This document shows positions 51,223-60,803 of a stretch of 64,000 nt of DNA, piece after piece (the stretch's first letter is position 1; every line of letters starts with the position of its first letter). Both the position numbers and the translations under genes were made by a program. The notes under the pieces are model-generated. The model searched no databases and had not been told where the DNA came from. It saw nothing but the letters and a program-made list of their open reading frames with translations. The DNA comes from Streptomyces sp. IMTB 2501 (GTDB lineage: Bacteria; Actinomycetota; Actinomycetes; Streptomycetales; Streptomycetaceae), in contig NZ_MQUS01000002.1 of NCBI RefSeq assembly GCF_001953885.1, forward strand, positions 62,001-126,000, read 5' to 3'.

Positions 51223-52128
51223 ATGCCCCGCACCATCACCGTGGGTCTCGACGGCTCTCCCGAGAGCCGCGCCGCCGCGGAATGGGCGGCCCGCGAGGCC
51301 ATGTTGCGCGGACTGCCGGTGAAGCTCGTCCAGGTCTGGGAGCCGGTCCCGGAGCCCATGGCCCAGGCCCCGCTCCTCGGTGCCGAGACGCACCAGCATT
51401 GGACCGAGAGGATCCCCCGCGAGTCCGCCGAGGGTCTGCGCCTGCGCCACCCCGGCGTCGAGGTGACCACCGAGCAGCTCACCGGACGGCCCGCCGAAGC
51501 CCTGGTCAACGTGGCCAGGGACGCCGACATGCTCGTCCTCGGCTCACGCGGCCTGGGCGGGATCGGCGGCTTCCTGGTCGGCTCGGTCGGTCGCGCGGTC
51601 GTGGCGCACACCGAACGGCCCGTCGTCCTGGTCCGCGCCGATGAACAGGCCACGGACGAACACGAGATGGACGAGGCAGACATCCCCTCTGCGGCCACAG
51701 CGTTCCGTCCCGTCGTCCTCGGGCTCGACCTCGCCGGCCCCGACGAGGCGCTCCTGGGGTTCGCCTTCGAGGCCGCCGCGCGCCGCTCGGTGCCGCTGCG
51801 GGTCGTGCACGGCTGGAACCCGCCGCCCTACTACGCCTACGGCATGGCCCTGGAGCCCGCGGTCGAGCGGGAGATGGCGAAGGGTGAAGCCGTCGTCCTG
51901 AGTGAGGTGCTGTGCCCCTGGCGGCAGAAGTACCCCGACGTCGAGGTCGTCGAGCAGTCGCACTACGGCAGCCCCTCGCTCCTGCTGATCGACGCCTCCC
52001 GCGAGGCCTCCCTGGTTGTCGTGGGCCGGCGCATCCGCCGCGCCTCCGTCGGCGCCCACATCGGCACCGTCACCCACGCCGTCCTGCACCACTCCACCGC
52101 CCCCGTCGCCGTCGTCGCCCACGACTGA
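51223..52128 (+). CDS. Tandem universal stress protein
   Basis: A 301-aa double USP. The first domain has TVGLDGSPESRAAAEWAARE and LGSRGLGGIGGFLVGSVGRA (ATP loop). The second has VVLGLDLAGPDEALLGFAFE and VVVGRRIRRASVGAHIGTVTH. Very like the proteins at 36133 and 61538, so these three are recent or conserved paralogues. ATG 51223 follows GGAGGTGGAG. Followed after 28 bp by adhP, probably in the same transcript. Confidence 0.92.
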   Translation: MPRTITVGLDGSPESRAAAEWAAREAMLRGLPVKLVQVWEPVPEPMAQAPLLGAETHQHWTERIPRESAEGLRLRHPGVEVTTEQLTGRPAEALVNVARDADMLVLGSRGLGGIGGFLVGSVGRAVVAHTERPVVLVRADEQATDEHEMDEADIPSAATAFRPVVLGLDLAGPDEALLGFAFEAAARRSVPLRVVHGWNPPPYYAYGMALEPAVEREMAKGEAVVLSEVLCPWRQKYPDVEVVEQSHYGSPSLLLIDASREASLVVVGRRIRRASVGAHIGTVTHAVLHHSTAPVAVVAHD

Positions 52129-52156
52129 CGCGCCCCTCCAGAGGAGAGAACAGATC

Positions 52157-53179
52157 ATGAAGGCAGCGGTCGTACGAGCCTTCGGCGAACCCCTGGTCAT
52201 CGAGGATCGCCCCGACCCCGAGTCCGGCCCCGGCCAGGTCCGCATCCGTGTCGAGGCCTCCGGGCTGTGCCACACCGACATCCACGCCGCGCACGGCGAC
52301 TGGCCCGTCAAGCCCACCCCACCCTTCGTCCCCGGGCACGAGGGAGTCGGTGTCGTCGAGAAGCTCGGCGAGGGCGTCACCCACCTGTCCGTCGGGCAGC
52401 GCGTCGCGGTGCCCTGGCTCGGCAGGGCGTGCGGGCGGTGCGAGCACTGCCTGTCCGGCTGGGAGACGCTGTGCGAGCAGCAGATCAACACCGGGTACGG
52501 CTGCGATGGCGGCTACGCCGAGAAGATGCTCGCCTGGGCCGACTTCGCCCAGCCGGTGCCCGACGGCGTCACCCCGTTCGACGCCGCACCCCTGACCTGC
52601 GCCGGCGTGACCACCTACAAGGCCCTCAAGGTCGCCGACGTCCGGCCCACCCAGCTCGTCGCGATCTCCGGCGTCGGCGGCCTCGGCCACCTCGCCCTGC
52701 AGTACGCCAAGATCGCCGGAGCCACCGTCGCGGCCGTCGACGTCACCGACGACAAGCTGCAACTTGCCACCGAGCTCGGCGCCGACCTCGTCATCGACGC
52801 CCGCAAGCAGGACGTCGGCAAGGAGCTGAAGAAGCACGGCGGTGCCCATGCGGCGGTCGCACTCGCGGTGAACCCGGCCGCGTTCGAGGCCGTCAACTCC
52901 GGTCTGCGGCGCGGCGGAAAGCTCGTCACGGTGGCGCTGCCCGCGCACGGCACGATCCAGGTCCCGATCTTCGACACCGTCCTCAACGGCACCTCGGTGA
53001 TCGGCTCGATCGTGGGCACGCGGCAGGACCTCGCCGAGGTCTTCCAGCTCCACGCCGTCGGCCGCACCAAGGTCATCTACGAGACCCGCCCGCTCGCCTC
53101 CGTGAACGAGTCCATCGACGCGGTGCTGCGCGGCGAGATCAAGGCCCGGATCGTCTTCGACCTGGACGCGGGAAGGTGA
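52157..53179 (+). CDS. adhP: Zinc-dependent alcohol dehydrogenase (AdhP type)
   Basis: A 340-aa medium-chain dehydrogenase. Catalytic zinc: SGLCHTDIHAAHGDW and PGHEGVG; structural zinc: RACGRCEHCLSGWETLC with its four cysteines. The Rossmann motif is GVGGLGHLALQYAK. It interconverts ethanol or other alcohols and aldehydes with NAD(H) and can support fermentative NADH disposal beside AdhE. GAGGAGAGAA precedes ATG 52157. It lies between two USP genes with gaps of 28 and 5 bp. Confidence 0.94.
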   Translation: MKAAVVRAFGEPLVIEDRPDPESGPGQVRIRVEASGLCHTDIHAAHGDWPVKPTPPFVPGHEGVGVVEKLGEGVTHLSVGQRVAVPWLGRACGRCEHCLSGWETLCEQQINTGYGCDGGYAEKMLAWADFAQPVPDGVTPFDAAPLTCAGVTTYKALKVADVRPTQLVAISGVGGLGHLALQYAKIAGATVAAVDVTDDKLQLATELGADLVIDARKQDVGKELKKHGGAHAAVALAVNPAAFEAVNSGLRRGGKLVTVALPAHGTIQVPIFDTVLNGTSVIGSIVGTRQDLAEVFQLHAVGRTKVIYETRPLASVNESIDAVLRGEIKARIVFDLDAGR

Positions 53180-53184
53180 GCACG

Positions 53185-54054
53185 ATGGAACTCCCCCTGG
53201 TCGTCGGCGTCGACGGTTCCGAGCCGAGCCTGCGCGCCGTCGACTGGGCGGCCGACGAGGCCGCCCTGCGGGGACTGCCGCTGCGGCTGGTGTACGCCTC
53301 GCTGTGGGAGCGGTACGAAGGCGTCTCCCTCGCGCAGGACCTCGACAAGCCGACCGAGCAGGTCATGGCCGAGGACATTGTCGACGCAGCCGCGCGACGT
53401 GCCCACCGTCGACAGGCCGACGTGAAGGTCACCACCGATGTGGTGCCCGAGGAACCCGAGTACGCGTTGGTGCGGGAGAGCCGCAGCGCCTCCGCGATGG
53501 TCCTGGGCTCGCGCGGCCGCAGCGGTATGGCCGAGGCGCTTCTCGGCTCCGTCAGTATGACGGTGGCCGGCCACGCGCACTGCCCGGTGATCGTGCTGCG
53601 CGGCGGTCACGACAACCAGGTCCGCTCCGGAGCCGGCCGCATCCTCCTCGGCGTCGGCGAGAAGGACGCGGACTCGGCGGCGGTGCGCTTTGCAGTCGAG
53701 GAGGCGCAACGCCGAGGCGTACCTCTGGAGGCCGTACGCGCCTGGCGCTGCCCCGCACACGAGAGCACCGACCACCCCCTGCTGTCCGGCGAACCCGCCC
53801 GGCTGCACGAGGAACGGGCCAGGGCGGAACTGGATGCGGCCTTGCCGGACGTCCCGGCCGGCGTCGAGGTGCAGTGCCGCACCGTCGAGGGCCACGCCCG
53901 CCGGGTACTGCTGGACGCTTCGTACGGCGCCGACCTGCTCGTCGTCGGCGCGCGGCGCCGCGAGAGCAGCTTCGGGCTCCAACTCGGTCGCGTCGCCCAC
54001 GCGGTGCTGCTCCACTCCGCCTGCCCCGTCGCCGTCGTACCGCAGCGGGCGTGA
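53185..54054 (+). CDS. Tandem universal stress protein
   Basis: A 289-aa double USP of another subgroup than the ones at 36133, 51223 and 61538. First domain: VVGVDGSEPSLRAVDWAADE and LGSRGRSGMAEALLGSVSMT (intact ATP loop GxxGxxxxxxGS). Second domain: ILLGVGEKDADSAAVRFAVE and VVGARRRESSFGLQLGRVAH. Only 5 bp behind adhP, so third gene of that unit. Convergent with the PPK2 gene. Confidence 0.9.
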   Translation: MELPLVVGVDGSEPSLRAVDWAADEAALRGLPLRLVYASLWERYEGVSLAQDLDKPTEQVMAEDIVDAAARRAHRRQADVKVTTDVVPEEPEYALVRESRSASAMVLGSRGRSGMAEALLGSVSMTVAGHAHCPVIVLRGGHDNQVRSGAGRILLGVGEKDADSAAVRFAVEEAQRRGVPLEAVRAWRCPAHESTDHPLLSGEPARLHEERARAELDAALPDVPAGVEVQCRTVEGHARRVLLDASYGADLLVVGARRRESSFGLQLGRVAHAVLLHSACPVAVVPQRA

Positions 54055-54068
54055 ACCACATGACCGGC

Positions 54069-54728
54069 TCAGAGGCTCGCCGCGTGATCGGGGACGTAGG
54101 TCTGCAGGTCGCGCGGCGGGCGCTCGTAGCCGGTCGACGGAGGTCGGTGCGGAAGTTCCAGCACCGGAGGCGGCACGTCGTGGTAGGGCACGGTGCTCAG
54201 CAGGTGGGCGATCATGTTCAGCCGGGCCCGGTGCTTGTCGTCGCTCTCCACGACGTACCACGGCGCCTCGCGGACGTCCGTGTGCACCAGCATCTCGTCC
54301 TTGGCCCGGGAGTACGCCTCCCAGCGGGTGATCGACTCCAGGTCCATCGGCGACAGCTTCCAGCGGCGCAGCGGATCGTCGAGGCGGCGCCGGAACCGCT
54401 CCTGCTGCTCGGTGTCGCTCACCGAGAACAGCAGGATCTCCCCGGCGGCCGGCAGATGCTCGACGTGCCGCTGGAAGTACCACTGGGTGCGCTCGCGCTC
54501 GGTGGGCTTGGGCAGCGCCACGATCCGGGCGATGCGGGGGTTGAGGTACTGCGTGACCCGCTGGATGGTGCCGCCCTTGCCTGCCGCGTCCCGCCCCTCG
54601 AAGACCACCACCAGTCGAGCACCTTCGGAGCGCATCCACTCCTGCAGCTTCACCAACACCGTCTGCAGGCACAGCAGTTCCTTCTCGTACGTCCTGCGTG
54701 CCAGCTTCTCCGCGCCTGTACCGGCCAT
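54069..54728 (-). pseudogene. Polyphosphate kinase 2 with an internal deletion
   Basis: A 219-aa PPK2-family frame. YEKELLCLQTVLVKLQEW and VVVFEGRDAAGKGGTIQRVT (Walker A) start normally, and RRWKLSPMDLESITRWEAYS to WYVVESDDKHRARLN end normally. In between, HLPAAGEILLF passes directly to SVSDTEQQERF. In PPK2 proteins this place holds about 47 residues beginning DRSWYNR (Walker B-like Asp and lid Arg residues) and ending in the strand before FSVSD. The reading frame is kept, but essential catalytic residues are lost, so phosphoryl transfer between polyP and nucleotides is unlikely. ATG 54728 follows GGGGAGG. I saw no palindrome upstream. Confidence 0.82.
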
Positions 54729-54924
54729 GCTGCCTCCCCGCTCGGCGACTCGCGGAGTCACCCATACCCGAGCTCGAACACCTGGACGCAACCGTACTTT
54801 CCGATGAGGAGCCGCGCATTCCGGACACTCGGCGATCTCGCAGGCCACCACCTCGCCGTTGTCCCAGGTTCGCCCACCAGCCCCGAGCCGTCCGAGATCC
54901 CTGACCGCAAAGGAGTTCACCACC

Positions 54925-55938
54925 ATGACCGTACGTGTCGGCATCAACGGGTTCGGCCGTATCGGCCGCACCTATCTGCGCGCGGCCCTCGACCGCGCCG
55001 AAGCGGGCACCCAGGACGTCGAGGTGGTCGCGATCAATGACATCACCTCGCCCGCCACCCTTGCCCACCTGCTGGAGTACGACTCGACGTTCGGGCACAT
55101 CGGGCGAGAGGTCGTGCACGACGACAGCTCGATCACCGTCGACGGCAGGCGCATCGCTGTCACCGCCGAGCGCGACCCAGCCACCTTGCACTGGTCCGAC
55201 TACGGTGCCGACATCGTCATCGAGTCCACCGGCCGCTTCCGCGACCGGGACGCCGCGGCCCTGCACCTGAAGGCGGGCGCCCACACGGTGCTGCTCTCGG
55301 CGCCCGGCAAGGGCGTGGACGCCACCATCGTGATGGGCGTCAACGACAACACGTACGACCGGCATCGTGATCGGATCATCTCGGCTGCCTCCTGCACGAC
55401 CAACTGCCTCGCGCCGATGGTCAAGGTACTCGACGAGAACTTCGGCATCGATCGTGGCCTGCTGACCACCGTCCACGGCTACACCAACGACCAGTCGCTG
55501 CTCGACGGCCCGCACAAGGACCTGCGCCGCGCCCGCTCGGCGGCACTGAGCATCATCCCTACGAGCACCGGTGCCGCCCGCGCCGTCGGCCTCGTACTGC
55601 CGGAGCTGGCCGGTGCGCTGGACGGTATCGCCGTCCGGGTGCCCGTGGAGGACGGTTCGCTCACCGACCTCACGGTGGTGCTGAACCGCGAGGCCACGGC
55701 GGACGAGATCAACGCCGCATTCGCCGCGGCGGCCGGGGGCCCACTGAACGGCATCCTGCGGGTCTCGACGGCGCCCATCGTCTCCCGCGACGTCATCGGC
55801 GACCCGGCCTCCTGCGTCTTCGACGCCGCGCTCACCCAGGCCAACGGCACCCTCGCCAAGGTCTTCGGCTGGTACGACAACGAATGGGGCTACACCAACC
55901 GGCTACTGGACCTCACCGCGCTGGTCGCCGACGACTGA
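54925..55938 (+). CDS. gap: Glyceraldehyde-3-phosphate dehydrogenase, type I
   Basis: A 337-aa GAPDH. NAD-binding VRVGINGFGRIGRTYLRAAL, catalytic SAASCTTNCLAPM with Cys157, HGYTNDQSLLDGPHKDLRRA and the C-terminal WYDNEWGYTNRLLDL are all intact. It is likely a second gap gene besides the housekeeping copy, kept for glycolytic flux under low oxygen. AAAGGAG lies before ATG 54925. Its 5' region overlaps no other gene; PPK2 is divergent from it. No clear palindrome upstream, so its link to the regulon rests on position. Confidence 0.94.
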   Translation: MTVRVGINGFGRIGRTYLRAALDRAEAGTQDVEVVAINDITSPATLAHLLEYDSTFGHIGREVVHDDSSITVDGRRIAVTAERDPATLHWSDYGADIVIESTGRFRDRDAAALHLKAGAHTVLLSAPGKGVDATIVMGVNDNTYDRHRDRIISAASCTTNCLAPMVKVLDENFGIDRGLLTTVHGYTNDQSLLDGPHKDLRRARSAALSIIPTSTGAARAVGLVLPELAGALDGIAVRVPVEDGSLTDLTVVLNREATADEINAAFAAAAGGPLNGILRVSTAPIVSRDVIGDPASCVFDAALTQANGTLAKVFGWYDNEWGYTNRLLDLTALVADD

Positions 55939-56073
55939 TGGACACGGGAGCGAGCAATGTCCCTGTGCCTCAAGCGTGGGGACAGGGACGCCGGCCCCCT
56001 GCACGCGCACCGGGCTGAGGACTTGGCGCCGCTGAGCAACAACCAGCAGCTGTGGGCGGTCGCTGAAACCCGG

Positions 56074-56349
56074 TCAACGAGAACGGCGTAGCTCCCGGGT
56101 CACACGGGCCAGGTTCACTCCGTATCCGACGCCGAAGGTGTGGGGCGTGAAGAAGGCGTCGCTGTCGGGATCCCAGAACTCGCGGGCGATCTTCTCCGGT
56201 GTGGGCCGCCGGAAGTCGTACGGGAGTCCGAAGATGCGCCCTGTCCAGGTGCGCGCCTTCGAGGGTTTGTGCAGTTCCTTCGCCAGTGCCGCAGTGACGG
56301 CCGCGCCGGCGGCAACGAGCACCAGGTTCCTTTGCAGTTGCCTGTTCAT
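56074..56349 (-). CDS. Small DUF5808-like protein
   Basis: A 91-aa protein. A short hydrophobic N-terminal helix (NLVLVAAGAAVTAALA) precedes GRIFGLPYDFRRPTPEKIAR and REFWDPDSDAFFTPHTFGVG followed by YGVNLARV. The pattern of an FG-PYDFRxPT motif followed by a W-x-P-x-x-x-x-FTP motif is that of the DUF5808 family, whose function is unknown. No convincing RBS. The box at 56571 lies 222 bp upstream, too far to be clearly its own. Confidence 0.6.
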   Translation of the reverse strand: MNRQLQRNLVLVAAGAAVTAALAKELHKPSKARTWTGRIFGLPYDFRRPTPEKIAREFWDPDSDAFFTPHTFGVGYGVNLARVTRELRRSR

Positions 56350-56668
56350 GGTCTGACGCTACGCGGCGTCCAGGCACGAGGCCAAGGCCATGGCGCAGCG
56401 CAACCGGGCCCCCGCTTGGCAGGTGCTCCTGGTCGCCTGCGCCGACAGCAGACGTGCAGGACGCCGCCACTGGGCAAGACGTACACCTCGGCGCCGTGGC
56501 GGGACCTCGATCTTGTTGTCCCACCGCTGTCACCTCTCGCGGACACGCGGCCGAGAAACGTGAGAACTCAGGGCCGACCGGCCCAACGCCCAGCCCCGGA
56601 CAGCCCCTGGGACTGCCCTGCCGTCCGCCGGATGCTCGAACCATCGAGAGGCTTGGAGGAGATCCCTG
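56350..56668. other. 319-bp divergent region before the acyl-CoA synthetase/GNAT gene
   Basis: Contains the palindrome at 56571. The rest shows no gene-like frame or further repeat. Confidence 0.4.
56571..56584. promoter_or_regulatory. DevR/OsdR-like box
   Basis: GGGCCGACCGGCCC, 84 bp before ATG 56669. Confidence 0.6.
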
Positions 56669-59362
56669 ATGTCGGACGCCGTGCTCAACCGCCCCCCGGT
56701 TCACGCCCTGCTCGCGGACGGCACCACCGTGTGCATCCGTCCTGTGACCCCGGCCGACCACGACCAGGTGCAGGGGCTCTACGAGGAGATGTCCCCGGAG
56801 AATCTCCGTCTCCGGTTCTTCTCGCTGAGCCCGCGGTCCGCAGCCCTGGCCGCCGACCGGGCCTGCGTCCCGGCGCACTCCGGCTACCGGGCCCTGCTGG
56901 CCGAGACGCACGGTCAGGTGATCGGGCTCGCCGAGTACGACACGGCGGGGGAGAAGGACGAAGCCGAGATCTCCATCGCCGTCTGCGACGGGCTGCACCA
57001 CCGGGGAGTGGGCACCCTGCTCGTCGAGCACCTGGTCTCCGCGGCCCGGGCCGAAGGCATCACCACCTTCACCGCCGACGCGCTCAGCGAGAACCGTGAG
57101 ATCCTCCGGCTCTTCGCCGACCTCGGCCTGCGTACCGCACGCCGGTTCGAGGGCCCCGAGGTGCGCTGCACGATCCGGCTGGACGCGGACGACGCCTATC
57201 TGTCCGCCGTGGAGGCCCGGGGCCGGTCCGCCGACGTGGCCAGCCTTGAGTCGCTGCTGCGCCCGAACGTGGTCGCCGTCGTCGGTGCCGGACGCACACC
57301 CGGCTCGGTCGGCCGGGCGATCCTGCACCACCTGAAGGCGGGCGGCTACACCCGCCGCCTGTTCGCCGTGAACCCGAGTGTCAACCACATCCTCGGCGTG
57401 CCGTCGTACCCGTCCGTGAGCGCGCTGCCGAAGACTCCCGACCTGGTGGTCGTGGCCGTCCCCGCGGTGGCGGTCCCGGCCACCGCCGAGGAGTGCGGCA
57501 AGGCCGGCGTCCGGGCGCTGCTCGTCGTCACCGCCGGCCTCGATGCCGACCAGGCACACACGCTGCTGGCCGCGTGCCGCACCTACGGCATGCGCCTGGT
57601 GGGACCCAACTGCCTCGGCATCTCCAACACCGACCCCGATCTGCGTCTTGACGCCACCTTTGCCGCCGACCACCCGCTCCCCGGCACCGCGGGCGTCGCC
57701 GTGCAGTCCGGCGGGGTCGGCATCGCGCTGCTCGACGGGCTGTCCCGGCTCGGCATCGGCGTCTCATCGTTTGCGTCGCTCGGCGACAAGTACGACGTCA
57801 GCGGCAACGACATGCTCCAGTGGTGGGAGAGCGACGACCGCACCGAACTGGCGTTGCTGCACCTGGAGTCCTTCGGCAGCCCGCGCGCGTTCTCCCGCAC
57901 CGCGCGCCGCGTCACCCGCCGTATGCCGGTGCTGACCGTTGACGCAGGCCGTACCGAGGCGGGCCGCCGGGCCGCCGCCTCCCACACCGCGGCGGCCGCC
58001 ACCCGCACCATGACCCGGCAGGCACTGTTCACCCAGGCCGGCATCACCGCCACCCGCTCGGTCGGCGAACTCCTGGAAACCGCCGCCCTGATGCACTCCC
58101 AGCCGCTCCTGGGGGGCACCCGTGTCGCGATCGTCACGAATGCGGGCGGTGCCGGGGTCCTCGCCGCCGACGCCTGCACAGAGGCGGGACTCGCCCTGCC
58201 GCCGCTCCCCCCGGACGTGATCGACGACCTGCACGCCGTGCTCCCGCAGGGCGCCGCGGTCGGCAACCCTGTCGACGCCACCGCCGCCGTCACCGAGGAC
58301 CAGCTCGCGGACTGCCTGGACCGGCTCACGCACCACCCGGGCATCGACGCCGTCCTGGTGGCCCTCGTCCCCACGGCGGTCGCCGCCGCGACCGGTGACG
58401 ACCTCATCCGGGCACTCACCGACGCCCCCGCGCACCGGGCCAAGCCGATTGCCGCGGTACGTCTCGAACAGGACCTGCCGGTCAAGCTGCTGCCCGCCGC
58501 CGACGGCGGCACGATCCCCTCCTATGCCGAACCCCAGGCGGCGGCACGGGCAGTAGCCCACGCCGCACGCCGCGCGGCCTGGCTCGCCCGGCCCGTGGGC
58601 ACGGTCCCGGAACTCGACGGCATCGACACCGCCCATGCCCAGGAGGTCACCGAAACCTTCCTGGCCACGCATCCGGACGGTGGCTGGCTCGACGCACGCA
58701 CCTGCGCCGACCTGCTGACCTGCTACGGCATCCCACAGATTCCGTGGGCGTGGGCGGAGACCGAGGACGAGGCCGTCCTCGCGGCCCAGCGGCTGCGCGG
58801 TCCGGACGACCGGGTGGTGATGAAGGCCCACTGGCCGGGACTGGTCCACAAGAGCGAGCAGCAGGCCGTGCATCTCGACCTCCAGGGCGATGCCCAAGTC
58901 CGTGCCGCCTTCCGGGACTTCGAGACCCGGTTCGCGGGACTGCTCACTGGTGTGGTCGTGCAGCCGCTCGCCGCGCGCGGCACCGAACTGTTCGCAGGCG
59001 TCGTCCAGGACGAGGTCTTCGGCCCACTCGTACTGTTCGGGCTCGGCGGCACCGCGACCGAGGTCCTCGGCGATCACGCCGCACGACTTGCCCCGCTCAC
59101 CGACCACGATGTCCACGACCTGATCACCGCGCCGCGCTGCGCCCCGCTGCTGTTCGGCGCCCGCGGCAACGGGCCCGCCGATCTCGAAGGCCTAGAGCAG
59201 TTGCTCCTGCGCCTGTCCCGCATGGCGGCCGACCTGCCCCAGCTCGCCGAAGTCGACTTCAACCCCGTGCTCGCGACCGCGGCCGACGTCTCCGTGCTCG
59301 ACGCGCGGGTGCGGCTCGTGCCGCGCACGCCCCAGGACCCCTATCTGCGCCGACTCCGCTGA
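56669..59362 (+). CDS. GNAT / NDP-forming acyl-CoA synthetase fusion (Pat-like)
   Basis: An 897-aa protein. Residues about 15-185 form a GNAT acetyltransferase domain (IRPVTPADHDQVQGLYEEMS, CDGLHHRGVGTLLVEHLVSA with the acetyl-CoA loop). The rest is the alpha and beta parts of an ADP-forming acetyl-CoA synthetase: VVAVVGAGRTPGSVGRAILH (CoA-binding), RLVGPNCLGISN, the SHTAAAAT segment with the conserved phospho-His position, and a C-terminal ATP-grasp domain (KAHWPGLVHKSEQQAVHLDL, FGPLVLFGLGG). Such fusions are protein lysine acetyltransferases (Pat in S. lividans and Salmonella), in which the synthetase part is often regulatory. GGAGGA precedes ATG 56669. First gene of a unit with CBS-BON and flavodoxin genes. 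Confidence 0.9.
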   Translation: MSDAVLNRPPVHALLADGTTVCIRPVTPADHDQVQGLYEEMSPENLRLRFFSLSPRSAALAADRACVPAHSGYRALLAETHGQVIGLAEYDTAGEKDEAEISIAVCDGLHHRGVGTLLVEHLVSAARAEGITTFTADALSENREILRLFADLGLRTARRFEGPEVRCTIRLDADDAYLSAVEARGRSADVASLESLLRPNVVAVVGAGRTPGSVGRAILHHLKAGGYTRRLFAVNPSVNHILGVPSYPSVSALPKTPDLVVVAVPAVAVPATAEECGKAGVRALLVVTAGLDADQAHTLLAACRTYGMRLVGPNCLGISNTDPDLRLDATFAADHPLPGTAGVAVQSGGVGIALLDGLSRLGIGVSSFASLGDKYDVSGNDMLQWWESDDRTELALLHLESFGSPRAFSRTARRVTRRMPVLTVDAGRTEAGRRAAASHTAAAATRTMTRQALFTQAGITATRSVGELLETAALMHSQPLLGGTRVAIVTNAGGAGVLAADACTEAGLALPPLPPDVIDDLHAVLPQGAAVGNPVDATAAVTEDQLADCLDRLTHHPGIDAVLVALVPTAVAAATGDDLIRALTDAPAHRAKPIAAVRLEQDLPVKLLPAADGGTIPSYAEPQAAARAVAHAARRAAWLARPVGTVPELDGIDTAHAQEVTETFLATHPDGGWLDARTCADLLTCYGIPQIPWAWAETEDEAVLAAQRLRGPDDRVVMKAHWPGLVHKSEQQAVHLDLQGDAQVRAAFRDFETRFAGLLTGVVVQPLAARGTELFAGVVQDEVFGPLVLFGLGGTATEVLGDHAARLAPLTDHDVHDLITAPRCAPLLFGARGNGPADLEGLEQLLLRLSRMAADLPQLAEVDFNPVLATAADVSVLDARVRLVPRTPQDPYLRRLR

Positions 59363-59383
59363 GTCACCGAGGAGGAACCAGAA

Positions 59384-60115
59384 ATGAAGCACAACAAGGT
59401 CGGCTCCGTGATGACCACGGACGTCGTCCGCGCCTCGTACGGCACCCCCTTCAAGGAAGTGGCACGGCTACTCGCCCACCACAGGATCAGCGGACTGCCG
59501 GTGGTCGATGAGGACGAGAAGGTCATCGGCGTCCTCTCCGAGACCGACCTGATGACCCGCCAGGCCGAAACGCCCGACCCGTACGAGTTGAAGCACCGCT
59601 CGCACATAGCGGCGTTGACACGCGACGGCAGGCGGAGGGCCGCCAAGGCCGCGGCCCGCACCGCTGGCCAGCTGATGACCGAACCGCCCGTCACCGTGCG
59701 CGCCGAGGACACCATCGTCGAGGCCGCGCGGACCATGGCCCAGCGGCGCGTGGAGCGTCTGCCTGTCGTGGACGAGGAGGACCGGCTCGTCGGCATCGTC
59801 ACCCGCCGGGACCTGCTTCAGGTCTTCCTTCGGCCGGACCCGGAGATCCGCGACGAGGTGGTCGAGGAAGTCCTCGTCCGCGCGCTGTGGCTGCCTCCGC
59901 GGAGTGTCGACGTCTCCGTGGTGGAGGGTGTGGTCACGCTCGCGGGCCAGATGGAGCGCAAGAGTGAGACAGAGATCGCCGTCTCCATGACCAAGCAGGT
60001 CGACGGCGTGGTCGCGGTGGTCGACAACCTCACCTACCGCCTGGACGACAGCCATGTCCAGCCGAGCGAGCAGGCCCTGCACGGCGTGGCCGACGACTGG
60101 CTGCGCAGGTTGTGA
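59384..60115 (+). CDS. CBS-pair protein with BON domain
   Basis: A 243-aa relative of the protein at 42000. CBS1: VGSVMTTDVVRASYGTPFKE and PVVDEDEKVIGVLSETDLM; CBS2: LMTEPPVTVRAEDTIVEAAR and PVVDEEDRLVGIVTRRDLLQ; BON: VDVSVVEGVVTLAGQMERKS. A basic linker (ALTRDGRRRAAKAAARTAG) separates the CBS motifs. It likely binds adenylate nucleotides. 21 bp behind the Pat-like gene and 16 bp before the flavodoxin gene, so same transcript. Confidence 0.9.
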   Translation: MKHNKVGSVMTTDVVRASYGTPFKEVARLLAHHRISGLPVVDEDEKVIGVLSETDLMTRQAETPDPYELKHRSHIAALTRDGRRRAAKAAARTAGQLMTEPPVTVRAEDTIVEAARTMAQRRVERLPVVDEEDRLVGIVTRRDLLQVFLRPDPEIRDEVVEEVLVRALWLPPRSVDVSVVEGVVTLAGQMERKSETEIAVSMTKQVDGVVAVVDNLTYRLDDSHVQPSEQALHGVADDWLRRL

Positions 60116-60131
60116 GGGGAGGCGGACCGCC

Positions 60132-60803
60132 ATGACCGGCAAGGTCCTGGTCGCGTACGGAACGACGAACGGATCGACCGCGCAGATCGCCGAGGCCGTC
60201 GCCCAGGTCCTGCGCAAGGAGGGGCTGACGGCCGAGGCACGGCCAGCACCATCGGTGGCGAACATCGAGACGTACGACGCTGTGGTCGTCGCGGGCGCAC
60301 TGTACGCCGGCCGCTGGCACAAGGACGCGCGCCGCTTCGTCCGCCGCCACCGCCGCGCACTTGCCGAACGCCCACTGTGGTTCTTCAGCAGCGGGCCGCT
60401 GGACGCCTTGGACTCGGAGCAGAACATCCCGCCCGTGTCCGGAGTGCGGCGCGCCATGGACCGGCTCGGCGTCAGGGAGCACGTCACCTTCGGCGGCTGC
60501 CTGGAAGAGGGCGCGCGGAGCAGAGCGGCACGGATGCTCCTCCGCACCGGCAAGGGCGGCGACTTCCGCGACTTCCCCGCGATCGAGGCATGGGCGCAGC
60601 GGATCGCAGAGGAACTGACGCCTACTCAGGTCATCACTCCCTCGCTCTGGTCCGCCCACGTTTCACGGCACGATGGCGACCGGACACCGGGCTTCGCGCA
60701 ACAAGGCCTGCACGAGGCCCGGGTCCCCGCCGGAGCCGCGTCCCACGACCAGGAGTGTGGCGCGCTCGGCATGGTGGACCAAGGCATCGAAGGGGCTGAG
60801 TAG
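60132..60803 (+). CDS. Flavodoxin/HemG-like protein with an extended C-terminus
   Basis: A 223-aa frame. The first 160 residues are a flavodoxin-fold domain of the HemG type: VLVAYGTTNGSTAQIAEAVA (FMN phosphate loop), VVVAGALYAGRWHKDARRFV and a C-terminal helix DFPAIEAWAQRIAEEL. The last 60 residues (from TPTQVITPS) have no family match and run antisense through the 3' part of the convergent USP gene, overlapping it by 141 bp. Probably the original stop near 60620 was lost by a small indel or rearrangement. The domain itself looks intact, so the protein may still work. Confidence 0.78.
   Translation: MTGKVLVAYGTTNGSTAQIAEAVAQVLRKEGLTAEARPAPSVANIETYDAVVVAGALYAGRWHKDARRFVRRHRRALAERPLWFFSSGPLDALDSEQNIPPVSGVRRAMDRLGVREHVTFGGCLEEGARSRAARMLLRTGKGGDFRDFPAIEAWAQRIAEELTPTQVITPSLWSAHVSRHDGDRTPGFAQQGLHEARVPAGAASHDQECGALGMVDQGIEGAE

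Noticed and set aside
55970..57673. 567-codon minus-strand frame before and under the Pat-like gene
   Set aside because: Most of it is antisense to the GNAT domain and it shows no domain pattern.
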